In this document: one piece after another, positions 39,064-47,693 of the stretch | Position numbering within the stretch: the first letter of the stretch is position 1 | How the letters are laid out: every line of letters starts with the position of its first letter | From: Bacillus bingmayongensis | Lineage (GTDB): Bacteria > Bacillota > Bacilli > Bacillales > Bacillaceae_G | Length of the DNA: 64,000 nucleotides | Direction of reading: 5' to 3' | Assembly (NCBI RefSeq): GCF_000299035.1 | Contig: NZ_AKCS01000005.1 | Coordinates: 310,001 to 374,000 of the forward strand | Notes under the pieces: generated by a model | Told to the model about the DNA's origin: nothing | Seen by the model: only the letters and a program-made list of their open reading frames with translations | Database searches by the model: none | Program-made: the position numbers and the translations under genes

Positions 39064-39309
39064 ATTCATATGCTTCTGCCCAAACAAAAACACTTCCTCT
39101 CGTTCAACAAAGAGGATACAACGATATAGAAATTCAGTAGTGTCTTTAGGCAAGACGACCTCTTTCTGTCTTCCGAGGAAAACAGAAAAGGTATAGCTAC
39201 TTTCTTCCTCTATCGAGGTGAAGAACACCTTGTCATGCATCCAGTTCCTAGACCTGTTATCTGCTCTGGTGACAAGTGTAAGAGACTGGGACCAGGGATT
39301 CTTTTTTCA

Positions 39310-40982
39310 TTATGCCAACAGTTTTGCTAGTTTTTTCTTTTCACTTTCAAATAAGTCTAATCTCTCGATTTGCAATGCCTCTTCCGGCTGATTTACATGA
39401 TATAACTGATAGAAATGATGCGTACGAATATCCAATCGATTGTTTAATTGATGCCAATGGCTCCAGTGGTGCACTTCTTTCTTTGGAATATAAGGCTGAA
39501 GCACCTGAGGCACTTTCTCTTTGTATCCTAATCCACGACGACCAATTGTAAAGGCGGCCGATTGATGGATTGAGATCCCTAATTTCCGCATATATTTCAT
39601 CTTCCCTGAGATAGAAGTGTAAGCTGGATTGACTTAAAAGACAGCCACGCCCCTTTTATCCGCACGACCCAGAATTGCGTCTGTCATCTTCTGATAAGCG
39701 AACAGACTCCTCATTCGATTCGCTCGCCTATTTCCATATCGATCCCCTGCCCTTGATTGCGTGGTATCTAACTTCTCGATTACAATCGGCTTGTTATACC
39801 GCTCTGCTAAGTCAACTAAGCGAATCACTTCCGCTTCGATTATCTTTGTGATTTGTCCGGTAGATTTCCCTATAATAGAAAAACGGAGGGAACCACTTCC
39901 TTTGTAATTCCCATCCTTCGTTACATTCGCCCAAGCAAAATGATCTAGATTGCAATCTACACCAATCACACCATCCGCTTTACTGTAATTTGTGTGAGGA
40001 TTTTCCGGTACATCAACTAAACATTTCACAATGTAATACTCCCCATAGTCTTCAACAGACCACGCAATTGATTTGCCATGTTTTTTCTTAATTCTTACAC
40101 TGTAATTGGTTTGTGATTACTTCCTCCATGATTTCTTGCCCATCCGGGAATGTGACAGCTGGAAACATCACCTGTTTTCCTGTACTTGTCGTCATCCATA
40201 ATTCCTGATTCTGGATAACATACTGAAACACAAAATTTCCGTATTTAGCATCTTTACGACCAGATAGAATGAGTTGTTTATTTCGAGCACGGGAAAATAA
40301 TGCTTTCCATTTGTCATGATTATGTATAAATTCATCGATTGTAAATTGAGACCGAAACAGCTTTTTACTTCCAAGTACTGCGCTTGGAATATTTGTTTGA
40401 TAAGATGAAAGTTTTTGCGTTAAACGGTATTGCCGGTGGGTTAGAAGGCCGATTTTTGCCTGAATTCTTTTGATTTGAACATCTAAGTATTGGTGTTCAA
40501 ACTGATATTCATTTAGCCAAATCAAGGTGTTTTTTTTTACGGGATAAGGAGATGAGGTTGTTGTGCTTCGCGAAGTGGGTGTTTTTCGGGAATGTCAGCT
40601 TTCCTTTCACACAACTTTGTTTCATTTTACGAAGAGTTGTTAGTTTTGTCCGTTCTTGTTTCAACTTTTTCTTGAGTTTCTTGAGTTTCTCTTGTGTTTG
40701 TTTTTCATATATTTTTTGCAACTCCATTAAACCTGTAAACAACGCCTTTGCTTCTTGCACCGCACTGTTTGCATAGTAGTCATTTAATTGATATTTCCGC
40801 TTGAGAACGAGATGAAGACTATCCGCATGCATCTTACGGTTCCAACGTTTTTCTCGGACGATTGTTTGAAACGCATATCGTTTCGCCCGATTAAATGTTT
40901 CCATTGTCTGTGTCAAGGTATTTACCATTTCATACGATACATCTCTTTTATAGATCCGTTTCGAAAAATACGCTTTCTTCAC
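39310..40982 (-). pseudogene. Broken TnpB-like RNA-guided nuclease of IS element 1
   Basis: RuvC-like transposon protein in pieces on the minus strand. The start MKKAYFSKRIYKRDVSYEMV runs to 40525 and is frameshifted at a run of about ten T near 40535. The second piece MIWLNEYQFEHQYL runs to 40088 and is shifted again after TNQLQCKN. The third has GVIGVDCNLDHFAWANV (RuvC-I Asp) and KPIVIEKLD (RuvC-II Glu), and is stopped by TAA after GVAVF. The last begins VNPAYTSISGKMKYM and ends at 39310. Unlike element 2 it shows no CxxC zinc finger, so it belongs to a different TnpB branch. No tnpA is present. Confidence 0.8.
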
Positions 40983-41256
40983 CTGTTCTCACCTCATTTT
41001 GTTGGATAAGACAATTATACAACAAAAAGAACATACGTTCCACAAAAAAGATGGTTTCCCTTTAAAAAGAAAAAAACGATTCATCGCCCACCTTCACTTC
41101 GTTTAGAGGAGGGGGTCTTCTCGGTTAAAATAATAAAATAGTCATTTTCATATGTATAAATAAGGTAACCCCTCATTTTATTTCCATCCTTCTTTTCAGA
41201 GATGACCTATGTGCAAATTGCTTCACTTGTTTCTATAACTCATAAATTGAAAAATT

Positions 41257-41291
41257 AATCAGTGGAGTTTTCTTCATCCCCCACTGATTAT
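41257..41291. terminator. Hairpin in the 41.0-41.5 kb gene-free stretch
   Basis: AATCAGTGG and CCACTGATT enclose a T-rich loop. The surrounding 41000-41470 segment otherwise holds the presumed left end of IS element 1 (CCACCT and GGAGGGGG near 41080-41110) and no gene. Confidence 0.4.
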
Positions 41292-41329
41292 TAACCCTTA
41301 CCAAACGGACTCTTACGGGCAATTTTTCT

Positions 41330-41385
41330 CCCATCTAACTCCTTTGCTTCCGCTGAATTTTGAGATGAGAGTATTACTGTCCACC
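41330..41385 (+). repeat. Degenerate repeat, copy 1 (copy 2 at 42045-42092)
   Basis: CTAACTCCTTTGCTTCCGCT, then GAATTTTGAGATGAGAGTAT, is closely similar to TTAACTTCTTTGCTGTTACT, then GAATTTTGAGGTGGGGGTAT at 42045-42092. The pair brackets the two small genes at 41471 and 41751 and may be ends of lost insertion elements. Confidence 0.5.
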
Positions 41386-41470
41386 AATAGCGGGATAAAC
41401 ATTACGAAACAGTTCTCAATTCTGTATTACACCTACCATAAGTAAAAAGCATACGTAGAAGTACATTCCT

Positions 41471-41656
41471 TTAGAAATCCGAAACAATTTTATATAGAAT
41501 TACTGTAAAATGATTTTCCCTAACAGGAATTACATTTTGAACAGTGATGTTATAAGAACCTGTTTCTTCTCTTCTTTTCTCAACAAGTTGATTTAAAATG
41601 TGTGCAAGTGAATCTTTCTCTTTTAATATAATATCTATAAATTCTTGTTCATTCAT
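41471..41656 (-). CDS. Small hypothetical protein, 61 residues
   Basis: Frame MNEQEFIDIILKEKDSLAHI to YKIVSDF behind GAAGGAGGGACAGAT, a strong ribosome site. Soluble, mixed charge, no membrane segment. The family is not recognised. Divergent from the KTSC gene and inside phage-derived surroundings, so it may be a phage cargo gene. Confidence 0.6.
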   Translation of the reverse strand: MNEQEFIDIILKEKDSLAHILNQLVEKRREETGSYNITVQNVIPVRENHFTVILYKIVSDF

Positions 41657-41750
41657 ATCTGTCCCTCCTTCTCAACAATCACATTTCGACAAAATAGAAG
41701 GATTCCCTTTATCAACATCTAAATATATAAAAGAAGGGAGATGAACTAAC

Positions 41751-41957
41751 ATGACTTTATATCCAGTAATTTCTAGAAATTTAGTCGCTATAGGTTATAA
41801 TCCATCATCTATGATTTTACGAATTGAATTTAGAAATGGCACATATGATTTTTACGATGTACCGGAAAGTATATACGAAGGATTACGAAATGCCCAATCC
41901 AAAAGTTATTATCATGACACTTATATTAGAAATTCCTATCGTCACACCAAAATTTAA
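41751..41957 (+). CDS. KTSC-domain protein
   Basis: A 68-residue protein that is one whole KTSC domain: VISRNLVAIGYNPSSMILRI, NGTYDFYDVPESIYEGLRNA, then SKSYYHDTYIRNSYRH. KTSC domains occur alone or fused to lysyl-tRNA synthetases and are frequent in phages; the role is unclear. AAGGGAG lies before the ATG. Confidence 0.8.
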   Translation: MTLYPVISRNLVAIGYNPSSMILRIEFRNGTYDFYDVPESIYEGLRNAQSKSYYHDTYIRNSYRHTKI

Positions 41958-42044
41958 ACAGTCTATATTATAAAAAGAACCTTTTTTTGTATTTGTTACA
42001 CCTACTTGTAAAGCGGGAATTCAATCAATAGAGTTTCCATTTCC

Positions 42045-42092
42045 TTTTAACTTCTTTGCTGTTACTGAATTTTGAGGTGGGGGTATTTATAC
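42045..42092 (+). repeat. Degenerate repeat, copy 2
   Basis: Partner of 41330-41385. The run TTTTGAGGTGGGGGTAT resembles IS200/IS605 subterminal stems. Confidence 0.45.
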
Positions 42093-42146
42093 TGCAAATT
42101 GGAAACAATTTATATCATTGTATAAAGATTATTTTATGTAAAACCA

Positions 42147-42186
42147 AAAATGGTATTACGTTGTTTGTCAAACGTAATACCATTTT
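42147..42186. terminator. Terminator of the GH25 endolysin gene
   Basis: AAAAATGGTATTACG and CGTAATACCATTTTT form a perfect stem around a 12 nt loop, with a T run on the minus strand about 20 bp after the lysozyme stop; it is symmetrical enough to work both ways. Confidence 0.85.
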
Positions 42187-42206
42187 TCAATTTAAATATA
42201 TCAATA

Positions 42207-43211
42207 TCACTTAATCACTACATGCTCTTCTTTAATCCAACTGCTCTGTCCAATATCGATAGCACCATCTTGTTTTGCCCAAATACGATAAGAAATTGAA
42301 CCATCAATCACACCTTTAAAATTTATACATTCAGGTTCTGCATAATAATTAACTCCATATCCAACGGGGTATTTTGAATATGCATGGAACCATTCTATAT
42401 CAAAATGCTCTAATTTCGCCCACTGTTTCTCACTTCCTAACCTAATCATATCTTTATCTCCACCGCCCCAATATCCTTCAAAGATAAGATAAGGAATTTT
42501 ATTTGTAATACGTCCAGTAAATATAAGCTCTTCAGGATTCTCATATAAATTAATTCCGTAACCTTCAGGGTATTTTGAAAGAGCAATTCCAATACCCATA
42601 GTTTGTTCTGAATTGTTATGCATCTGACTTATATTGCCTATGAACCATGACAGTGACTTATCACCCATCAAATAATTCAAATCAACTTTGCCAATCCCGT
42701 TGATATTTCCTGTTTCAGTATATTGCCATATATCACAAGGATATGCTGGTTTATTACCACCATAGCGTGGAATCCAAAGGAAATCCGCTCTCACTCCACT
42801 TAAACCATATTTATTATACATGTGATGACCTACGTACAATCCCACTTTCCAACCTGCAGCTTTACAAGTATCAATAAATGCTTGAGATGCTTCAGCTAAC
42901 TTATTAGGGCCACAACTTTTTAACGTATCATCTTCAACATCAAGAACAAGAAATTTAGCATTAGAACTTGCTCTTGCCATAAAATCTTTCGCTTCTACAA
43001 CTGCATCTGTAACAGAAACATAACAACCATAAGCATATGCAGCATGCGGTATACCACGTTCTTCTAAATTTGTTACATAGCTGTTATACCGCTCATCAAC
43101 TGTTCTAGAACCATATTGTACACGACATATAGCAATCTCAATTTGCGGTGCCGCCACATCCCAATCGACATTACCGTTCCACTTAGAAATATCAATAATA
43201 TGTTTGTCCAT
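42207..43211 (-). CDS. Glycosyl hydrolase family 25 lysozyme (prophage endolysin)
   Basis: A 334-residue muramidase. The GH25 catalytic domain fills residues 1-185: IIDISKWNGNVDWD at the start, KFLVLDVEDDTLK around 92 (acidic pair) and DFLWIPRYGGNKPAYPCDIW near 155. The C-terminal 140 residues hold two related modules (IGIALSKYPEGYGINLYENP and YSKYPVGYGVNYYAEPECIN), presumably wall-binding repeats. No signal peptide, as expected for a holin-dependent endolysin; no holin gene adjoins. Confidence 0.88.
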   Translation of the reverse strand: MDKHIIDISKWNGNVDWDVAAPQIEIAICRVQYGSRTVDERYNSYVTNLEERGIPHAAYAYGCYVSVTDAVVEAKDFMARASSNAKFLVLDVEDDTLKSCGPNKLAEASQAFIDTCKAAGWKVGLYVGHHMYNKYGLSGVRADFLWIPRYGGNKPAYPCDIWQYTETGNINGIGKVDLNYLMGDKSLSWFIGNISQMHNNSEQTMGIGIALSKYPEGYGINLYENPEELIFTGRITNKIPYLIFEGYWGGGDKDMIRLGSEKQWAKLEHFDIEWFHAYSKYPVGYGVNYYAEPECINFKGVIDGSISYRIWAKQDGAIDIGQSSWIKEEHVVIK

Positions 43212-43551
43212 TATTCCTCTTCTCCTTTTGTCATATCATATTTAATTACCAAGAGCGATACCTTCTAGATTAGATACACGCCTGCAATATGTATATAGTA
43301 GGAATCGATCAAAATAGGTGTTTATTTTGCTAGTTCTATTTAACAATTTATCAAATGGTAAATTAAAATGATTTAATACTATACTTATGGTATTAAGTAT
43401 CTATACTAAACATTAGCAATATTCAATACAAATATTATCAATTAACTATATGAGTTAACTATGTTACATTAATACCACGGTTACTATTACCGTTAAATCC
43501 TTGCTCCCTTCAAGGGTTTAACATACTCTCCTAATCCAATATATATAGGAA

Positions 43552-43579
43552 AAAAGAATCTGTAACAGATTCTTTTTTC
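43552..43579. terminator. Isolated terminator-like hairpin
   Basis: AAAAAGAATCTGT and ACAGATTCTTTTTT pair almost directly. It stands in the 43212-43670 gene-free stretch with no gene ending nearby. Confidence 0.6.
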
Positions 43580-43674
43580 TCATGAACACTTACTAAGTAA
43601 TCTGTAACTTAACATAGTGTGACAAAAAGAAGCTCATCCTTTGTTAAGTTAGCAGGTTGGTGGCGAATTTACTG

Positions 43675-43818
43675 GTAAAACAAAAAAGAAGGCAGTGTAG
43701 TCTTCCTTCTAGATGGTGATCTGAAAAAATTAATCACTTAAAATTAGTATTTAAAGCACCTCAAAATAAAGATTCTGTAGCAATTGGTGAAGAAAAAACA
43801 ATTGAATTTGATATGTAA
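43675..43818 (+). pseudogene. C-terminal scrap of an exported-protein-like gene
   Basis: EGSVVFLLDGDLKKLIT reads in one frame up to a TAA, then LVFKAPQNKDSVAIGEEKTI EFDM continues in the next frame to a stop near 43818. The pattern resembles the end of small Bacillus lipoproteins of the DUF4352 kind, which is uncertain. A terminator follows. Confidence 0.4.
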
Positions 43819-43828
43819 CAAACAATAA

Positions 43829-43862
43829 AGCCGCCTCTTTTTAATAAGAGACGGCTTTATTA
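43829..43862. terminator. Terminator between scrap and phage gene
   Basis: AAAGCCGCCTCTTTTTAATA opens a stem that closes with AGAGACGGCTTTATT. Symmetrical, so it can end the plus-strand scrap and the minus-strand gene at 43885. Confidence 0.75.
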
Positions 43863-43884
43863 AAAAAGTAAGATTTTGTACATC

Positions 43885-44202
43885 CTATTGGACGCTTTTT
43901 ATTTCATAACCATTTAACTTTCCAATGCCAAATAAATCGATTTCTGTGTCAGTTAATTTCGGGATGAATTTTACTATTTTTGTTCTCCCTTGAAGAACTT
44001 CTCCTTCAGTAGTAATAAATTTAAATTCTGGTTGCTCATTTTTCTTCATTATTTCAACAAAAATTGCACCTTTATCAGTAGTTCCACGTATAATGACTTC
44101 CCAGTCTAAATAGTCATCAATCCTTACATAAGCTATTCGAAAATCGATTTCTTCTTTTTCCTTTCCTAAATAAGTGATTTTTTCTACTTCAAACTGTGTC
44201 AT
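43885..44202 (-). CDS. Hypothetical phage-type protein, 105 residues
   Basis: Frame MTQFEVEKITYLGKEKEEID to LNGYEIKSVQ behind AAAAGGGAGGGAGTAAA. Predominantly beta-like, acidic, soluble. No family recognised. The strong ribosome site, full frame and downstream terminator support a real gene in prophage surroundings. Confidence 0.6.
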   Translation of the reverse strand: MTQFEVEKITYLGKEKEEIDFRIAYVRIDDYLDWEVIIRGTTDKGAIFVEIMKKNEQPEFKFITTEGEVLQGRTKIVKFIPKLTDTEIDLFGIGKLNGYEIKSVQ

Positions 44203-44297
44203 TTTACTCCCTCCCTTTTATTACATCTTCGACAGGAAATAAGAAAAACCTACACCATAAAACATCTATCTATATTTGAAATTACTAAAAATAAAAA

Positions 44298-44325
44298 CTC
44301 TAGAACATGATCGTCTCTAGAGTCC
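44298..44325 (-). terminator. Terminator of the DUF6944-like gene
   Basis: ACTCTAGA and TCTAGAGT form a stem; on the minus strand it is followed by TTTTTATTTTT. Confidence 0.7.
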
Positions 44326-44405
44326 TTGCCCTATCTTAAAAGAGAATAAAATATTCCCTTTCATCCATATCGATGCTAATTTTCCTAGTAGCCACAGTGT
44401 CAATC

Positions 44406-44510
44406 TCACTCCTCTACCATTTGTGTGATTCCAATAGCCGCTATCGTATTTCCCCCTACTTGAAACCATGCTCCCGTAAGTTCTAAACCTCTTGGATTCA
44501 TATTATTCAT
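44406..44510 (-). CDS. Very small DUF6944-like protein, 34 residues
   Basis: ATG at 44510 behind TAGGTGGATG opens MNNMNPRGLELTGAWFQVGG, then NTIAAIGITQMVEE and a stop. The segment LELTGAW..GG.TIAAIGIT is the repeat unit of longer DUF6944 proteins of Bacillus. This one has a single unit, so it may be a truncated relic. It has its own terminator. The family name is from pattern memory. Confidence 0.5.
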   Translation of the reverse strand: MNNMNPRGLELTGAWFQVGGNTIAAIGITQMVEE

Positions 44511-44714
44511 CCACCTATATTAGAATCATCTTATTTATCATAAATACTCTTTTGAATGAAAACGTTTCTCTCGGTACTTTTAAACTTTTATATTTATATT
44601 GTCACTAACAAAAATGACTTCCCTGCATTTCCCCATTATATTTTGATACATTTCATTTTGTGCATGAAATGACTGCTCCAAGCTTTTCTCTTATGTATCT
44701 ATTCCAAATTAAAA

Positions 44715-44830
44715 AGAGCACTCAAAAGTGCTCTTTCGTGATAAGGAGTTTTCAATGAGTATGAAAAAAGCGATTTAAGCTTGTTCCATACTGCAATATA
44801 TGCTTGTCCTGCTCAAAAGGTGTACGATTT
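44715..44830 (+). repeat. ~130 bp interspersed repeat, copy A (most diverged)
   Basis: AAAAAGAGCACTCAAAAGTG, then GATAAGGAGTTTTCAATGAG, then CAATATATGCTTGTCCT and GCTCAAAAGGTGTA. Shares its order of blocks with copies B and C. The first 30 bp form a hairpin (GAGCAC/GTGCTC). Confidence 0.7.
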
Positions 44831-44909
44831 ATAAAATAAAAAATTGACTCCAAGAAGAAACTAGATTTTGTATTACCTAATATCGAAAATAAAAGTAAGA
44901 ACACGTAAT

Positions 44910-45062
44910 TCATTCGACTATCATCCAATCTTTTTCCAACATATCTGCTTGATAAGGTAGAGCAGGTACGATACCATTATTATTCTTTAATACAGCAAAG
45001 AAAATTGTATTTATTTCATAGCGTACGGTATTACTATTTTTAGATATATAATTTGTCCAATC
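44910..45062 (-). pseudogene. C-terminal part of a DUF2829/Tad2-like phage protein
   Basis: Downstream of repeat copy B the minus strand reads TNYISKNSNTVRYEINTIFF, AVLKNNNGIVPALPYQADML and EKDWMIVE-stop. The ending PALPYQADMLEKDWMI fits DUF2829, the fold of anti-Thoeris Tad2 proteins. The N-terminal half, with the usual start, is missing: the frame upstream runs into repeat copy B. A real start is not visible, so it is treated as interrupted. Confidence 0.5.
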
Positions 45063-45192
45063 AAAAAAGAGCATCCACCTCAGTAGATGCCAAAATGTGT
45101 GATAAGGAGCTTTCAATGAGTATTGAATAGGACCTAAGAGAGCTTCTCCTACACTACAATATATGCTTGTCCTTCTCAAAAAGTGTAAAAAA
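45063..45192 (+). repeat. ~130 bp interspersed repeat, copy B
   Basis: AAAAAAGAGCATCCACCTCA, GTAGATGC (hairpin GCATC/GATGC), TGTGATAAGGAGCTTTCAAT, GAGTATTGAATAGGACCTAA, CAATATATGCTTGTCCTTCT, CAAAAAGTGTAAAAAAG. More than 85% identical by eye to copy C. It separates the Tad2-like remnant from the Gp49-like gene. Confidence 0.8.
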
Positions 45193-45196
45193 GCCG

Positions 45197-45466
45197 CTAT
45201 TCTATAGCGACTTGCTTAGCTAATTCACATTGCAACCTATATTCTTCTAACTCCCAAATTTTATTAATAATGCGGTTCTTGCAACATTGAATTCCAATAT
45301 TCACATCGTAATTAGCAGGGGCTACACATGTGCTGGATTCAGTTAAAATAAATCCATTCGGCAACTTAGCAACTACTACTGTACATTTGCCATGAAACTC
45401 TTCTACTGTCCAACGAATCTTTTCTAGAATGTCGTTAATATCTTCTTGTGTTACAGTATTCTTCAT
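45197..45466 (-). CDS. Phage Gp49/Sf6 gp66-family protein
   Basis: An 89-residue protein, MKNTVTQEDINDILEKIRWT to LAKQVAIE. The stretch VVVAKLPNGFILTESSTCVA, followed by PANYDVNIGIQCCKNRIINK, is the hallmark of the N4 gp49/Sf6 gene 66 family of small phage proteins. The ribosome site GGGAGAAG precedes the ATG. Function unknown; members often sit next to DUF2829 genes, as here. Confidence 0.8.
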   Translation of the reverse strand: MKNTVTQEDINDILEKIRWTVEEFHGKCTVVVAKLPNGFILTESSTCVAPANYDVNIGIQCCKNRIINKIWELEEYRLQCELAKQVAIE

Positions 45467-45543
45467 TTACTTCTCCCCTTCTGCATTCGTTTTTCAACCT
45501 TCTTCTCTTCGATGTCTAACATACAATGTTGTAACTCTAAGTC

Positions 45544-46000
45544 TTATTTCTTCATCTGTCTTTGCTCTACTTGCATTTGTTGCTCTTGTTCCATCTGCTG
45601 TTGTTTATCAGCTTCCTTTGGATCATTTAATGCATCCATATGCTCTTTCATATGCTCATCGACTAGCTGTTGTACTTCTGGTAGTAACTCATCGTATAAG
45701 CTGGACTTTCGAAATGCATTATGAATATATATATGCACTTCATGGTCATAGAAGTCGTGAACTTTTGGCGTTTCTAATGATAATTGTGGTGATTGCATTC
45801 CAGCTTGCATTGGCTCTACACCTTGTGCTTGCATTACTTAAGCTTGTTGTTCGAACTGCACACACACTTGCGAATATTGCTGCAACATTTGTAAAGCTTG
45901 TGGTTGTCCTGCAATTTGTTGGAACTGTTTATTTTCATCGAGCTGCTGCATTTCAAATAACTCATTACTATCACATATAAACCCTGAATACCAACACTTT
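45544..46000 (-). pseudogene. C-terminal remnant of a phage structural protein, interrupted by TAA
   Basis: The minus strand reads DSNELFEMQQLDENKQFQQI, AGQPQALQMLQQYSQVCVQF EQQA, an in-frame TAA at about 45838, then VMQAQGVEPMQAGMQSPQLS and LETPKVHDFYDHEVHIYIHN to a Gln/Lys-rich end at 45544. Gln-rich C-terminal tails of this kind occur in phage portal proteins and scaffolds, which fits but is not proven. The N terminus is absent. Confidence 0.55.
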
Positions 46001-46119
46001 GTTAACTGTCTCTATTTTTGTTCGTTGTGTTGTTTTTTTCGTTAGCCCTTAAATCGAATTGCAACTACATTCTTGCTATTTAATAAACACTATCAATAAG
46101 AGTTTAGAAATTCTATTAA

Positions 46120-46156
46120 GAGAAAAAGAGTGCTTTTATTCAAAGCACTCTTTCAA
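46120..46156 (-). terminator. Terminator of the His/Asp-rich small gene
   Basis: AAAGAGTGCTTT and AAAGCACTCTTT form a perfect stem, T-rich on the minus strand, a few bases after the gene at 46163. Confidence 0.8.
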
Positions 46157-46162
46157 AGAAAA

Positions 46163-46360
46163 TTACCAATCTCTATCATCACAATCATGGTGACGTCTAC
46201 GACGATCATGATCGCGATGATGATCGTCATGATGATCGCGATGATGCCTACAACGACAATTATTAAAATCTCTATGTCTGCGTATACATCTTCCAAACAC
46301 TAAATCATCCCAAAATCTACCACAATCTCGAAAGTGATTGAAATGACAATTACATCTCAT
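46163..46360 (-). CDS. Small Cys/His/Asp/Arg-rich protein
   Basis: A 65-residue frame behind AAGAGGAGGGAAGCATATTT. The N-terminal half has four Cys (MRCNCHFNHFRDCGRFWDDL, RCIRR). The C-terminal half is a low-complexity run of HRDHHDDHHRDHDRRRRHH type. Such composition suits metal binding or a charged spore-layer or DNA-binding peptide, but no family is recognised. A good ribosome site and a terminator support expression. Confidence 0.6.
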   Translation of the reverse strand: MRCNCHFNHFRDCGRFWDDLVFGRCIRRHRDFNNCRCRHHRDHHDDHHRDHDRRRRHHDCDDRDW

Positions 46361-46531
46361 AAATATGCTTCCCTCCTCTTAACAATAGAATTCATCATAT
46401 TCTATGCTTAAAAACAAAAACTGCTTGTTTCCTAGTCTACATGCTGCATTTTAGAGTAATAATATTCATATCTAATCTTTAAGTTTTAGATTTAGTTACA
46501 CTACAATCTAATACTAGAGATAAAATGCAGT

Positions 46532-46692
46532 CTATGAGCCTAAATTACATGTATCTTGGTCGAACCCCTTATCTTTCCTTAACAACAAATAAGACACTGT
46601 ACCGATCACGACAGCGCTTAAAATAGTAATTGTTATATATGTTATACCCTCATTCATTGGAGCATTTTCAATATGAATAAAGTCTCTTTTCT
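46532..46692 (-). pseudogene. Small membrane protein remnant next to repeat copy C
   Basis: The minus strand reads FFIEKRDFIHIENAPMNEGI, TYITITILSAVVIGTVSYLL, then LRKDKGFDQDTCNLGS and a stop: one membrane helix with a basic flank. The frame runs into repeat copy C, so the native start is lost; an ATG at 46657 could give a 41-residue product but has no clear ribosome site. Confidence 0.35.
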
Positions 46693-46693
46693 C

Positions 46694-46824
46694 AATAAAA
46701 AAGAGCATCCACTTCAGTAGATGCCCAAATGTGTGATAAGGAGTTTTCGGTAAATATTGAATAGGATTTAAGAGAGCTTATCCTACACTCCAATATATGC
46801 TTGTCCTTCTCAAAAGGTGCAAAA
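46694..46824 (+). repeat. ~130 bp interspersed repeat, copy C
   Basis: AAAAAAGAGCATCCACTTCA, GTAGATGC, TGTGATAAGGAGTTTTCGGT, ATTGAATAGGATTTAAGAGA, CAATATATGCTTGTCCTTCT, CAAAAGGTGCAAAAAAAG. Same orientation and block order as copies A and B. GAATAGGAT and TATCCTACA offer a second internal stem. Confidence 0.8.
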
Positions 46825-47030
46825 AAAGCACTTCGCCCAGGTGCCATGTAAAAGATAGGAGTAACTAACACGTTAGAGAACCTTTCCGTGCTATTGTATT
46901 GTATGTTACATTTTTCTTTATATTACCTTTTTTTAGGTGTCTAATTTGTCTAATTTCGAACCACCAGTTTCGGTATAATTAACCCGTTAAATTACATAAT
47001 ATAAGTTTCTAGCTGAATAAACCTCAATAT

Positions 47031-47532
47031 TCCGTCAATACTGTAGTTAGGCGATAGCCAGAACTCATTTAAAGTCCCTAATCTTTCTCCACCCCCATTG
47101 GAGCCGAGCGGTTAGCTTTTACTAGCTGCTCTTTTTCTTTTTTCATTGTCACTTTTTAGATTCAATGCTCATATGTTATTTTGAGACAAAAAATTAATAT
47201 CTCAATAATGAAAAGGTCCCCTTTTACACCACTTTAATCGGTTTCAACATTAACTTTTTTTCCTTAAAGAGCACTGTTCGAACATGCTCTTTTTGGTTTG
47301 TCAGAATAAAGTTCCAAGTCACGGTTAAACTATAAACTGGCTGGTGAATAGCCATAATCCTATTTTGTAGTACCATACTCTTCTTCTCCCTTTCCCTAGG
47401 GCCGAGCAGTCAGCTTTTGCTAGCTGCTCTTTTTTAGTTACATTTATCATTAGTAACTATCACGGTTACACCTCATAATATAGAGGCTCAAATAAATCGG
47501 GCTGTTATACCCATTACCCTAGGAAACTAGGG
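47031..47532 (+). repeat. Hairpin array 2
   Basis: Four stem-loops with T runs on the plus strand and no genes between: 47106-47131 (GAGCGGTTAGC stem, five T), 47266-47294 (AAAGAGCA with TGCTCTTTT), 47404-47429 (GAGCAGTCAGC with GCTAGCTGCTC, six T) and 47517-47532 (CCCTAG with CTAGGG, TTTTGTTTTG). The first and third belong to the same family as 13962-13987 of array 1, including the lead-in CCGAGC. CACGGTTA recurs before units 3 and 4. The 46825-47030 lead-in has no gene. Confidence 0.6.
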
Positions 47533-47693
47533 TTTTGTTTTGTACAAAATGAAATTTTTATTTAGTGATTTACCGATTCTTTAAACTCTTTAAATGATTA
47601 TTTTCTCAAAAATTATTGCTAAACAAACAATCCGATTTATCATGTTAACAATAATACGAAATACTGTTAATATGACTTTAGGAGGTACATTAG

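Noticed and set aside
38989-39240. Minus-strand frame of 83 codons next to the first TnpB element
   Set aside because: It runs across the right-end hairpin and the presumed omega-RNA interval, has no ribosome site, and its composition follows the hairpin (PPPQAHVEVGGG), so it is probably not a protein gene.
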